64,000 bases of DNA from Adiantum capillus-veneris (taxonomy: Eukaryota > Streptophyta > Polypodiopsida > Polypodiales > Pteridaceae): assembly GCA_014529385.2 (NCBI GenBank), contig CM043971.1:87622840-87686839 (forward strand), in the 5' to 3' direction. How positions within the stretch are numbered: the stretch's first letter is position 1; each line of letters starts with the position of its first letter. Of the stretch, positions 48,999-59,012 are shown in pieces. Under the pieces are notes generated by a model, which did no database searches, had not been told where the DNA came from, and was given only the letters and a program-made list of their open reading frames with translations. The position numbers and the translations under genes were made by a program.

Positions 48999-49213
48999 GG
49001 GCCAATCACTACTGGTGTACTGTTGAGCATAATGAAGGACCAGATCCGTGCATCGACATGCTCCCATAACTTCGCTTCTTTTGGGTCCTTTGGCTTTTGA
49101 AAGTTACTGACAAATCCTCCAAGCTCGTAAGAGTCAAAGACCGCTGGTGCAACCAAAGTTGGTCCGCGCTATGAAGTGTGCTATGCAGTGCAAAGGGTGC
49201 TAACAGGTGCATG
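48999..49213 (-). pseudogene. Copia gag N-terminal fragment
   Basis: Minus-strand frame VFDSYELGGFVSNFQKPKDP followed by AKLWEHVDARIWSFIMLNST resembles the first 60 residues of Copia gag ('Y.LWGFVdG..pkP.dp....W...DarI.swIl.S'). It begins exactly where the 3' LTR is truncated, so this insertion or rearrangement probably caused the loss. Confidence 0.6.
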
Positions 49214-51281
49214 GTAGAGGGCTAAAGCCAGTGTGGGAGACCTCAGCAGGACAGTGGCAACGAAATGCGTGCTTAAAGGGGTTTTTTAGGCCAGGGGCCT
49301 CCAAAGTGAGATAATGATGACGGCAAGTCAAGGTGTTCAAAATGCGGAAAATGTGCCTCGAAATGTGGTATTCAAGATGTTCTAGAAGCTCGTCCAGACA
49401 GCTCGCCAAACAGAGTCCCGGTGTGAAAGTTATGATTGTCCGAAGTTAGAAGGCTTCGCAGGTCCCGACCGACAGGGCAAGTACAGACAGGTGGCGAAAA
49501 ATGGGATCAATGGGTACACGTGTAAAGCTCAAGCTGTCGATCATGCCGGTCTTATCGATTCGCCATTCGGAGTTCAAACGGACAAGTTATGGCCTGTGGA
49601 ATATTTGCCGGGGGTCAAGTATGTGCTCATCGAGCGGCATTGATAGGCATGCGGACAAAGATATTTTTGAGCTAGCTCGGGTCCTGGAAAATTGCATGCA
49701 ACATGGGGGATCAGCCAAAATTTGCGGATGGCCGATCGGAGTCATGGGCATCGAGGTAGACCCAGTTCAAGATGGCATTCAAGAATGGCAGAAAGGGATC
49801 ATCATGTGGCTTGTCCCGTTTTTTAATGTGCTTTTCAAGAGCATGAGATGGCCGGACCTAATGGCTTGTCAATCGAGATCTCAAGTGGTGAGATATGGGG
49901 GATTGAAGTTGGGATCACTTGTCGGACAGAAGAGAACGGGTGATTTTTACCAAGTTCAAAAGGCGTGTAGGGGTTGGAATGCGGTGGAGCTCCAAGAGTC
50001 TGAGGACAATAAGATGCAGTTTTTGGTATACCAAGACCGAATGGGTAACCGACAAATACGTGCAGGGGGAAACACCGATTGCATGGGAAATGAGTCTTAA
50101 GAAACTCTTTAGTTGTAAACTGTAAGTTCAAAGGAAAAAATGGTAGCTAGAGATTTCTAAAAAGGAAAAGGTGTTCCAAAAGGAAAGAGAGTAAAAAAGG
50201 TTTTTGTTGGAGAAGGCTAAGAGGAGCAGTGGCGCCTGGAAAAAGAAAGTTCTTGGTTGGTCTATTTTTGCCTTGAAAAAAGGAAAAAAGAAAAAGGAAA
50301 GGAAGGGGAGCTTCCTCGACCGGTTTTTTTCGGCTGCTTGAGCTTTTGAGCTTAGGGAAAGAAAGAAGGTGAGGAAAGAAAGAGGAGAATAGCGAGAGAA
50401 GAGGTTTCTTCGTGCGCTCGAGGAGTCGAAACTGCACACGATGGTGGATCGCCGTAACGTGGCTTGAAAGGGCGAAGACCTTGCAGGAAAGGCAGCCAGT
50501 GAAGGCTACGAAGGGAAAAAGCTGCTGTCGGAACGAAGGCAGAGGTGATTTTTTCTGTCGAGGCGTGTGTCGACGGAGTCGAGCTTCGAGGGAGGTGTAT
50601 TCCCCTCTGTACGGATGGGTGATAGCCATGGTGTGGTCAAGAGCAGGCCATGTGGATCATGTACATGAGTTGTCTTTTTTGAAGGAGAAGCTGTCATTGC
50701 AGTTTTTTTGGCGTCGTCTCTCCCCCCTTCCCCCTTTCTTCTTTTCTCGTCTCCCCGGTGTGTGGTACCGGTGTGTGTGAGCGTGTGCGCCCCCCGGGCC
50801 CCCTGTGTGTGTGTGAGAGAAAGAGAGAGAGGTGTTGAATTGTGGAAGTGCGAGAAGCGGGCAAGATCGGTGTGGGAGCTTTCTGAGGATTGGGCAAAGC
50901 ATGTGTGCGTTGGGCGAAGTGCAGGCGAGGCCCTGCTAGTGTGAGTTGCGTATTATGAAGGTGTTTTTGAGAGGACAGGGGTGCTGTGAATACCCTGGGC
51001 TATATAGGGGCAGTTGTTTGTGTGTCGGGTGTGTTCCCCATTCCCCCTCTCCACCGCCATCATGGTGGCTCTCCAAATCACATAGTTGTGTCCATTCAAT
51101 TGCCGATCCGAGGGAAACGTACGGAGTATAGGTATCTTGATTGTTTGATCACCTACGCCGAAATAGAACTAGGACCAATCTCCCCATTCTTCATTGACGG
51201 TGGTGTAACCACCACCGATCCCATCCTCATGGTTTCCTTCGTGGGCTGAATATGTTTCGGAATCGTCACTCTTCTCCATGG
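49214..51281. other. Long non-coding stretch with a 199-codon frame of unknown nature
   Basis: The plus frame 49501-50100 (MGSMGTRVKLKLSIMPVLSI...) matches nothing known and contains phrases common in LTR leader DNA (gattcgccattcggagttca). A purine-rich zone follows (50130-50400), then a C/T-rich zone and short GT/GA arrays near 50800. A TATA-like ctatatagggg lies at about 50999. I read this as LTR or leader sequence of an unidentified element. Confidence 0.4.
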
Positions 51282-51603
51282 TGTTGGAGAATCTGGGCAT
51301 GTGATACGGCTAGGTCGAAGTAGAAGATAGAAAATCTACAAATCTATACGTTAGAACCGAAATCAGTCCCAAAAGAGTGAAAAACGCAAAAAACACAGGA
51401 ATCCGCCTCTTTTAGTTGCAAAAAATCAGCAACACCAACTCGCACAAATCATTGATCCGATTCAAAAGCGCGTTGTGTCTCTAATGCGATGTCAAAGGTG
51501 CAACGAAAAAAGGGTGAATGGGATGAGAAACTCGTTTGCAACTGCCATCAAGACATCTCTCCGTGACGGACAGCCAATAGTGTGAGTGCGCGTGTGCAGA
51601 AGC

Positions 51604-51639
<36 letters not shown>

Positions 51640-51998
51640 ACAAATGCTAGATGTAAGAAGAGGGGGCGATCAACCCTCCATGACTACCATGAGCAGAAGA
51701 CCCTCAGTACAATCAATATATAATGGAAGTGGGTACCCCCTTGGCCCTATAAATAGGTGCCCAAGGGAGGGTAGGGCAAAGCCTGATAAAAATCCCCATG
51801 ACCCAACAAAAAAATGATATATGGAAATATATGAGGGCGCTCGGACAAAGGTGGGCAACCGGCCCCAAACTCGGGCGGTCGGGGACCAAGTACAAGACCA
51901 GGTACAACCTAGACTATGGGTGGCCAACCCGGAGACATACTAGCCGTACAAGTATGCCCTAGACCTATGTGAAGCAACAAAGTGGTGTAGGTCTAACA
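51282..51998 (-). repeat. LTR of a Copia-like element
   Basis: 717 bp, plus strand tgttggagaatctgggcatg to ...gtaggtctaaca. On the minus strand it is preceded by the purine tract gctgagaggggg, making it a 3' LTR in that orientation. It contains a (GA)n array at 51606-51638. TATAAATA at 51748-51755 reads on the plus strand (TATTTATA on the minus), so orientation is not fully settled. Confidence 0.6.
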
Positions 51999-53439
51999 CC
52001 CCCTCTCAGCATCTGATGCTGAACAAACCGCGTGAAGCCGAAGTGTGAGGCAAATGATGAAGATGTTTATAGCAGTCTGGGATGTCACAACCTCCGATAA
52101 ATCTCCATGGTAAAGTGCCATCACGAGCAGTGTAGCAAATTGTTGTACTCCGCTAATGCAAGGTGAAGATACTGTGTGAAGGTCCCGAATTGAGTGTGAA
52201 AACAACTCCTTGTCGTAAAAGACGTGCCAACAGACTTGCAAGTGACCTACCCAATAGGATCTGTGGTGTCTGTAGTCAAACCAACTGGAAAAAATGAGGA
52301 AGCCCAGGAACCGTCTTGAGGATGACCGGAAGCCTATCAATGCATGAACCTACAACCCAGTGTGGCCAGGTGGCTGAGGTGTGTAAAACTCCAGGAAGGC
52401 CAGATGTAGCAATCTGCACCGTAAACGTCCTCTGAATCAAGGAAAGCCAAACTAAACAATCTGCACTATAGAACTATCGTAAGCTATAGCAGTCACCGAG
52501 AGACCACACGGACCACCACCGGATAGTGTCCTCTCAATAGGTAGGGTAATCCAAGATGAGGGGAAAGCCAGACTCAACAATCTCCACTGTGAAGGGCCTC
52601 TAAGAAGAGGTGTGGTCAGACTAAGTTGTCTGCACCGTGATCATCCTGTATAAGTAGGGAAGCCAGACTGAACAATCAACGCTGTGAATTTCCTCTGAGA
52701 AGAGGAAAGGCCTGACAAATCTATCTACGCCGTCTTGCATGTATCTCTTGCCTCCAATCCTCCGGTGTCAACCAAAACAGAATCCGCGCCAACAACGCCA
52801 CCGAACCACATCTCGTCGGTGTGGCTCTCAATGTGAATGAGCTGGGAGTGGCCTACTGCCTAGGTCGGGGGATAAGTCTGTTGTAAGGTTACCGAGGGTG
52901 AGTGTAAGCAACTCTGAAGGTAGCAATCCAAAAGATCAAGAGTGTAGAAGAGAAACTGCATTACCATCCAAGCCAAGCTCCAGGTGACTCCGGATGTAGT
53001 CGCGGGATGCCTGATCCCCTGCATCTCGCGGGTAAACTCTCCAAGAGAGTCTAAAGCACTGAAGTCCCACTCCAGTCTGTAGATCCAAGCAGTGAACCAA
53101 TCCAAGAAGAGATCCAAGATCCTCTCTCTAAGTCCATGTAGATGCTCTTGTGTAAGCAAGTGATCTGACGTGTCGAGGTCAAGTGGTAAGTGTCTAACCA
53201 CCAAAGATGGTGGTTCCTCTTTGGGAATGTCAAAATCCCATATGCCATGAGCATGGCCATATCTCGTGTGGACTCCTCTGATGAGTGCATAGGTGTGTCC
53301 AAAGCAAACTACAAGTCACCACCCCCTTTAGAGTGCGCAACCGCCGAATGATGGCTGGAATTAATGGATCTCCCAAGGATCGTACGCCCGTAGATGATCA
53401 AGCTGATGTCGAAGATACTGTGTACTACAGTAGTCACTG
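51999..53439 (-). other. Internal region of Copia-like element, no coding domain recognised
   Basis: Next to the presumed polypurine tract, where RNase H would lie, no RT or RNase H motif is found on either strand. Minus frames of about 115 codons (51993-52340 and 52860-53204) are unrecognised. About five degenerate 70-75 bp repeats with core agccagactgaacaatctgc lie at 52390-52740. Possibly a non-autonomous element. Confidence 0.45.
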
Positions 53440-53612
53440 TGTCACGTGACACTTCTAACCCTATGTGCACATGGACAAGCTACTTCATGACAAGGGTTCA
53501 GTTCACTTCAGTCAGTCTACAATAGGAAGTGATATGGCACTTTTGTGAGTTTGTTCGCAGACCGTGCATGTCCAAACACTTAAGAGTAGATGCATATCCT
53601 CTGGTTGCACAC

Positions 53613-54202
53613 TGTCATGGATGCTTGAGAGTCAGTCGCTGCCTGCATCATCGCTTGTGTCATTGCCTACATCATCACTAGAAGGCTCTAGAAGAATCTA
53701 GAAGGATCTAGAAAATTCTAGAAGGTTCTAAAAGTATCAAGGAGATTCTAGAAGTTTCTAGAAGCTTGGAAAAGATTCCGAAAGAATCTAGAAGTTTTTG
53801 GAAAGCTCTAGAAAGTTGAAGAAGGATCCAGAAGGTTCTAGAAGAACTAGAAGGATCAAGAAGGTTCTAAAAGATTCTAACCTCCTCAAGAAGAACCTAG
53901 AAAGTTCTAACCTCCTCAAGCACTAGTATAAATAGGGGTCTTGGGCCACAAGCCCCTCAGTCTTGCCAACACCAGTTGTGAGCCTCCTATGAGGAAATCC
54001 CTCTTCTAGTTCTTATGTTCAAGTCTTGTCCTTGCAATCAAGCCTTGTCTTGTACTCAAGTCATGTAATCCAAGTCTTGTATCTAGCTCTCTTAATAAAG
54101 TATTAAGTCTTGTAATCAATATTAAGCCTTTCATCAAATCCAAGTTCTTGTACATTGAGCGCCTCCTCTTGCTCTCTTCTAACTCTATACATGCTCGTAA
54201 CA
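53613..54202 (+). mobile_element. Solo LTR nested in Ty3-family LTR
   Basis: 590 bp with TGTCATGG...CGTAACA ends, flanked by cacac at 53608-53612 and 54203-54207. The empty site is preserved in the LTRs at 45091 and 48520 (gttgcacacagcatgatc and gttgcacacaacatgatc), which confirms a 5-bp duplication. A TATA box (TATAAATA) lies at 53927-53934. No internal sequence remains, as expected after LTR-LTR recombination. No other copy of this LTR was seen in the window. Confidence 0.88.
53681..53850. promoter_or_regulatory. Phased heat-shock-element array upstream of TATA box
   Basis: Seventeen 10-bp units of the form GAAgnTTCta run from 53681 to 53850 without loss of register. Thirteen begin with exact GAA and six carry exact TTC five bases later. 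Perfect four-unit heat-shock elements lie at 53711-53728 (GAAnnTTCnnGAAnnTTC) and 53746-53763 (TTCnnGAAnnTTCnnGAA), and a three-unit element at 53831-53843. Alternating GAA/TTC at 5-bp spacing is the established binding site of trimeric heat-shock factors. The array ends about 75 bases before the TATA box. Confidence 0.8.
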
Positions 54203-55248
54203 CACACAGCATGACCATCAGATTTCCATCAGAACCCATCAGTAGCATTTTTACAGTGCATAGACTTATTTTCCCTATTTTTGACATTTCACTTATTATT
54301 TTTAAGTGACTTTGGTTGGGAACTAGGTAGGGCAATTTGACTAAGTGAATGTATAAGAAAACCTAGCGCTAGCACTTTCTGGCAGAAGAGGTAGCAGGAT
54401 CTTCGGTTCAACAGGCACCTTCTCAACAAGACCCCCCCAAGCGTTTTAACTAGCGTTTTTTGCAAGGAGATTCAAATTCAGCCTTGGCGTTTTTGCATTG
54501 CAGATCAGCAGATCCACAGCAAGGCACAACAGATCCACAGCAAGACACAGCAGAAGCCCTAATGTTAGCAAATTCCCACAGCAGAGCCCAAATCAACCCT
54601 AGCGTTTTTGCATCAGCTTGAGACCTCAGCGTTTTTGTAGATCTTCGTAACGAATCAGCCCTAGACTCAGCGTTTTCAGTTTTCAGCAGTCAATTTCCGC
54701 AGTAGAACCCCCGAACCTCGCAGATCTCACCTTCCCACAGTAGATCCTCGCCGCAAGGTCAGATCCGGCGCAATTTGCAGATTCAGCCCGGAAAACACAG
54801 ATTTCAGCATCTGCGTTTTCAGCGCGGCGTCGTTGCATCATCGTCATCGCCGTCGTCACCGACATAGAGTCAGAATTCAGTAGATAAAGATTTGCAGATT
54901 TTAGTCCGTAGCGTTTTCAGATTTCAGCCCGTCTCGTCGTCGTCGACATCATCTGCAAGTCCAAAGCATTGTAGAGATTTGTGCAATCAATAGTAGACCA
55001 CTCTCGCCATAGAGAATGGGGCCTTCGAAGGAGGGTTTGACAACGTTCTGGTGTCGTATTCTTCTCTCTCTTTCTCTCAGTCTCATGTACCTTCATTCAC
55101 AATGTTCATCCACTTTGTTTGTGTCCATTGCACTCTCTCACTAAAGGAACGGAAGGCTCTCCCTTCCGTAAGTAAAAGGAACCCTTAAGCACAATTCGGA
55201 GCACTCATCTTGAGCAAAATTCAACATTCACTTCCGCTGCACCTTACA

Positions 55249-55419
55249 TTGGTATCAAAGCTTTGGCAATGTTCTGTATCACTCAAGGAAGGAACCACAA
55301 AAATTTCTTTTGCTTGTTGAGGTCGCACGTAACCCAAGTCCTCTTGGGCGTGTCGATTCCTAATCGTGTTTTTGAAGAGTGACAGGAAACCCAAGAAAGA
55401 AGGGCTTGTCGAGCCTCCC
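55249..55419 (+). other. Leader of third Ty3-family copy, cut by Tat-like insertion
   Basis: PBS TGGTATCAAAGC at 55250-55261 and leader sequence homologous to 46258-46427, ending gcctccc at the left LTR of the next element. The other family copy continues ctcaatcc here. Confidence 0.85.
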
Positions 55420-56022
55420 TGTAGCCTGCTACACTGTCACTTCACAGGACAGGCAGTTGGACAGTTAGCTACAGTTGGTCTGGTTCACACTGGACGGACC
55501 CTTTGGCTGGGAGTGACACGTGGCAGGGTACCTACGGTGGTCTAGTGGACGTCGTGGCCAGGTCACCACCACCACTCAGTTTGGAGATAGACTTAGCTGG
55601 CTGGACACTTATGGGCCGTTGGTGGCTCCTATGGTTGTACATATCAGTAGTCGTTTTGGGACAGTTCCATCTTATCTTGCACGTAGTCGTTTAGAGAGTC
55701 TTACACAGAGCACGGCTACACCATCCATGCACATCTGAGCCTCGACACCCTATTTTGTACCTGTGAGTCTTGGGCTGGAGCTGAGTGTGCTGCCACTCCA
55801 GAGTCTGTACATGGTCCTTTGAGTTAGTCGAGTCCACATGTTCTGGTCTACTGCTGTGTCTCTGTTATTATCCATTGTTTCTTGTATTTCATTCTGTTGA
55901 GAGAGTTTCTGTTTGTTGAGTGAGATTGTCACGCACATTGCACTGGGGGATACCCACACTGTAGAGAGCACGACACATTATCCGCGCTACAGGTGCTCTC
56001 ATTTTGGCGATCACGGTGGGAT
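55420..56022 (+). repeat. Tat-like 5' LTR and primer-binding site
   Basis: LTR of 572 bp with a 6-bp inverted end TGTAGC/GCTACA. Thirteen bases on, TGGCGATCACGGTGGGAT (56005-56022) resembles the TGGCGCCCACCGTGGGGC PBS of Tat-type elements. Confidence 0.82.
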
Positions 56023-56363
56023 CTCAACTGAAGTCTCACTCTGTTGAGTAGCTGGTTTCTTCGCTTCGCCTGTGCAGCCTGTTGGTCGCTTCACCTGTGC
56101 AGCCTGTTGGTCTGGTCCAGTTTCACCCTTGATAGCTTAATCTAGCTGGTCTAGTCTCTCGCCTTGCTGGCCTGGTCCCCTCTCGCCCTGGTCCAACTTG
56201 CCTCGTCTCTGGTCTAGACCCCTCGACCCTGGTCTAGTCCTCCTCGTCCCTCGTCCCTGGTCCAGCTAGTCTAGTCACTCGTCTAGTCTAGTAGAGTCTA
56301 GACCAGTCTTCAGCCAGTTCAAGGTTCTCTTGCCCAAAGCTTGGTTGGATTGGAGGTCACTGC
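56023..56363 (+). other. Tat-like leader
   Basis: Non-coding leader rich in ctggtc/ctagtc repeats of 5-12 bp. No upstream ORF of note. Confidence 0.7.
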
Positions 56364-58394
56364 ATGACACATACAAGGAGGTCAGTTGAGCGTCAAAGCC
56401 CACTACTGAGCCCTCTGAAGTACTATCACAGAAGACGACCTTTGACACCTTGTAGAAATCCTTCAACCTCATCACCTATACCTCCACATATCACATCACC
56501 CATTCCTTCATCAGGTTCCCCATCTTCGCGATCACCTTCTCCAGAAAAGCTCTCTCCTATTCTTCTACAACAAGCTATTGTGCAACAAACTCAGCAAGGA
56601 ATCATGGAGCCACTAGCTAGTGTTTTGGCCAAGGTGAACATCAAGTTCCCTACATTCAAAGGGCTGTCTTCAGAAGATGCTGACGACCATGCAAGGAGAT
56701 TTGTATCTCTCTGTAGGGGACGTGGGCTGAACAGAGAAGATGCTTACTTGGTACTATTTCCATCCACCCTAGATGGCCTAGCAGATAAATGGTACAGCCA
56801 ATTTGCAGAGAACCATTTTGCAACTTGGGCAGCTTTAAGACAGCAGTTCTGTGCCGCTTTCAGGCCAAGTGACTACCAAGAGAAGGTGTTGGATGAGTTG
56901 GCCAACATGGTGCTCAAACCTAAGGAGACTTTTGCGGAGCTTATGACGAAAACTAAGTCGTTGGTGGCCAAGCTTCCCCAACAACCCGGTGAATTCATGG
57001 TTAAAAAGTGGGTGGAGAAGGAGCTTCCCAAAACTTCTCAGCAAAAACTCCGAGAGAGTCTCCGACCCGACGCCACTCTCGACGAGTTCATCGCAGCTGC
57101 TACTAGAATAGAGGGAGCTAGGAAGCTCTTCAACAACTCTCCTCAAATAGATACTCCCTCTGTGTTCTCGGAAGGTAGTCCTACTGATCCTTTAACTTCT
57201 TTACGTAGGGAACTGGAAGCCCTAAAGCTACAACGAGCTCTTCAAGAGGAGAGGTCCTTCTCTCTTAGACAAGAGAAGCCTACACATAATGAGGCATTGG
57301 AACAGATTAAGCGCGAGTTAGAAGAGCTCAAGTGTCAGCAAGAGACTAAGGCTATGGTTTGGTGTAGCTCATGCCGCTCTCCAGGGCACCCACCACAGGA
57401 ATGCCCCCTTCAGTTTTACTGCCACTTCTGTGAAAAAGCTGGACATGAGGATAAGGATTGTTACTACCTCAAGGGATTGCGTCAAATACAACAAAATCTT
57501 GGTCCTTCTCTCCAACAAGGGCTAGCACCTACATCCAACATGGTCTCACCCTACGGCCATCAAAACCAGTTACCTCCTCTGCTGACAACACCCCCTATGC
57601 AGCAAGGTATGCACAACAACTTTGCACCCCACACTTTTTATCATGCCAGTACTCCCTCAGTTCCCCAAAGTTTCTACACCTCAGCCTCAAATTCCATGCA
57701 GCAACCACCTCGTCCCCCGTTTCGTCCTTCCAATCGGCCCATACTCTGCTACAGATGCGGAGAATATGGGCATTATCAGAGCAAGTGTCCTTTACCCGAG
57801 GGGTCCCCTCCTTGTCGTCATTGCCCTGATTCGAAGGATCACTACAGTAAAGATTGTCCCAAGCAAAGGGCATCCACGTCTTCAGGCTCGACTCAGAACC
57901 AGCCCGAATTCACCTTTCCGAAGATAAATTTGATTACTGTGAACACCGTGCCTCAACCTTCACCTGCTACTCATGTGGTTAAGCCTCTGCAAGTGGAGGA
58001 GCCTGCTGGTGTCCTTACTCGGGCACAAAGAGTAGCTCTTGGTCTCACTCTACCCACAGGTCCACCTCGCCAGTCTCCACTTCCTCACTCTGGTCTACCT
58101 GACCCAAAGGACAAGTCCTTCCCAATTGCTCAGAGCAAACCAACTTCCTTGTTATCTGACATTGATGGAGCCTTCTTAGAAGCAGTGGCTAACTTGGAAC
58201 AGATTAAGGTCACAAAAGGAGCCCAGTTCGAAGGCGCCAAGCCCACAGCAGAAGCCATCTTGAAAAATACTTTTCAACAGGTGTCACTATACGACATGCT
58301 AAGGCTTGATGCAACACTTAGAAGTGACACCCTGTTAGTCATTCAGTCTCTGTACCCGGGGGCTGGGCCTAGTGGCGGGCACCTCCCTGTATAG
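56364..58394 (+). CDS. Tat-like gag with four CCHC zinc knuckles
   Basis: ATG at 56364; 676 residues to TAG at 58392-58394 with no lesion. A Ser/Pro-rich N-terminus (1-75) precedes the capsid domain (about 90-260): NIKFPTFKGLSSEDADDHAR, LDGLADKWYSQF, LRQQFCAAFRPSDYQEKV and ELANMVLKPKETFAELMTKT. A short coiled coil (about 275-330) follows. The zinc knuckles are CSSCRSPGHPPQEC (about 333), CHFCEKAGHEDKDC (about 353), CYRCGEYGHYQSKC (about 462) and CRHCPDSKDHYSKDC (about 482; one residue longer). A Gln/Pro-rich linker separates the pairs. The C-terminal 180 residues lead to the protease in the same frame after the stop. Gag packages element RNA; one knuckle is usual in plant Ty3 gag. Confidence 0.92.
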   Translation: MTHTRRSVERQSPLLSPLKYYHRRRPLTPCRNPSTSSPIPPHITSPIPSSGSPSSRSPSPEKLSPILLQQAIVQQTQQGIMEPLASVLAKVNIKFPTFKGLSSEDADDHARRFVSLCRGRGLNREDAYLVLFPSTLDGLADKWYSQFAENHFATWAALRQQFCAAFRPSDYQEKVLDELANMVLKPKETFAELMTKTKSLVAKLPQQPGEFMVKKWVEKELPKTSQQKLRESLRPDATLDEFIAAATRIEGARKLFNNSPQIDTPSVFSEGSPTDPLTSLRRELEALKLQRALQEERSFSLRQEKPTHNEALEQIKRELEELKCQQETKAMVWCSSCRSPGHPPQECPLQFYCHFCEKAGHEDKDCYYLKGLRQIQQNLGPSLQQGLAPTSNMVSPYGHQNQLPPLLTTPPMQQGMHNNFAPHTFYHASTPSVPQSFYTSASNSMQQPPRPPFRPSNRPILCYRCGEYGHYQSKCPLPEGSPPCRHCPDSKDHYSKDCPKQRASTSSGSTQNQPEFTFPKINLITVNTVPQPSPATHVVKPLQVEEPAGVLTRAQRVALGLTLPTGPPRQSPLPHSGLPDPKDKSFPIAQSKPTSLLSDIDGAFLEAVANLEQIKVTKGAQFEGAKPTAEAILKNTFQQVSLYDMLRLDATLRSDTLLVIQSLYPGAGPSGGHLPV

Positions 58395-59012
58395 CCCTCA
58401 GAGTCCTATTTGATTTCCTATCCATCTGCTCCCCTCACAGATTATAAAAGTCCTCGCCTCACTGTATCTATTCTTGGGCACCAGCTATCCGGCGTCATCG
58501 TTGATGGAGGATCTGGAATCAATTTGATGCCCGAATTCACTATGATGGCCTTAGGTCTAAAGCCTACCCGACCTGCTCCTTTCACTGTTACATTGGCTGA
58601 TCAGAGAACAGTCTACCCAGTGGGCATAGTCGACAAGGTGCCTCTGAAGGTACAAGATTTCACTTTTAACTTGGATTTTGTGGTAGTTAATCTTCCCCTG
58701 GTAGAGGGAGGTTATCCCTTGCTGATTGGTAGGCCATGGCTGCGACATACGAAAGCACTTCACGACTGGGGAACCGACGCCATGTGGATACATACTCCTG
58801 GCTCTCCAATGCAACAAATTCGTCTCGAAGGAGGTATGGATTCGGTCGTTCAGCATAGCTCTTTGTCAGTAGAGTCCAACCCTGACTTGACCAGCCGGTC
58901 CCTCCCGATGGGTCCGATGAAGACTACTGCAGTGGTTAGAAGCCACCTCTTCGATGCAATGCTATGTAGTCTCTCTTCAACCTTTGCCAACAAATTCACC
59001 CTATCCCCCTGA
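58395..59012 (+). CDS. Tat-like protease, in frame behind gag stop
   Basis: The frame continues unchanged after the single TAG: PSESYLISYPSAPLTDYKSP, then the retropepsin active site GVIVDGGSGINLMPEFTM. Here DGGSG stands for the usual D(S/T)G. LLIGRPWLRHTKALHDWGTD is the C-terminal 'ilGrpwL' block with a hydrophobic approach. The frame ends at 59012, overlapping the RT frame by about 59 bases. No ATG of its own is needed if made by readthrough; alternatively the TAG is a lesion. Confidence 0.85.
   Translation, partial: PSESYLISYPSAPLTDYKSPRLTVSILGHQLSGVIVDGGSGINLMPEFTMMALGLKPTRPAPFTVTLADQRTVYPVGIVDKVPLKVQDFTFNLDFVVVNLPLVEGGYPLLIGRPWLRHTKALHDWGTDAMWIHTPGSPMQQIRLEGGMDSVVQHSSLSVESNPDLTSRSLPMGPMKTTAVVRSHLFDAMLCSLSSTFANKFTLSP

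Larger units (their letters stand above)
53440..55248 (+). repeat. Ty3-family LTR carrying a nested solo LTR
   Basis: Starts tgtcacgtgac and ends gcaccttaca. It aligns with the LTR at 45091 over most of its length once the 590-bp insert at 53613-54202 plus one 5-bp duplication is removed. The PBS TGGTATCAAAGC follows at 55250-55261, then leader sequence to 55419. Confidence 0.87.

Noticed and set aside
49501-50100. 199-codon plus frame as a host gene
   Set aside because: No recognisable domain, and it lies in LTR/leader-like sequence.
53681-53850. Treating the decamer array as only a neutral minisatellite
   Set aside because: Its unit is exactly the alternating GAA/TTC site, in one register, and it lies just upstream of a TATA box, so a regulatory reading deserves testing.
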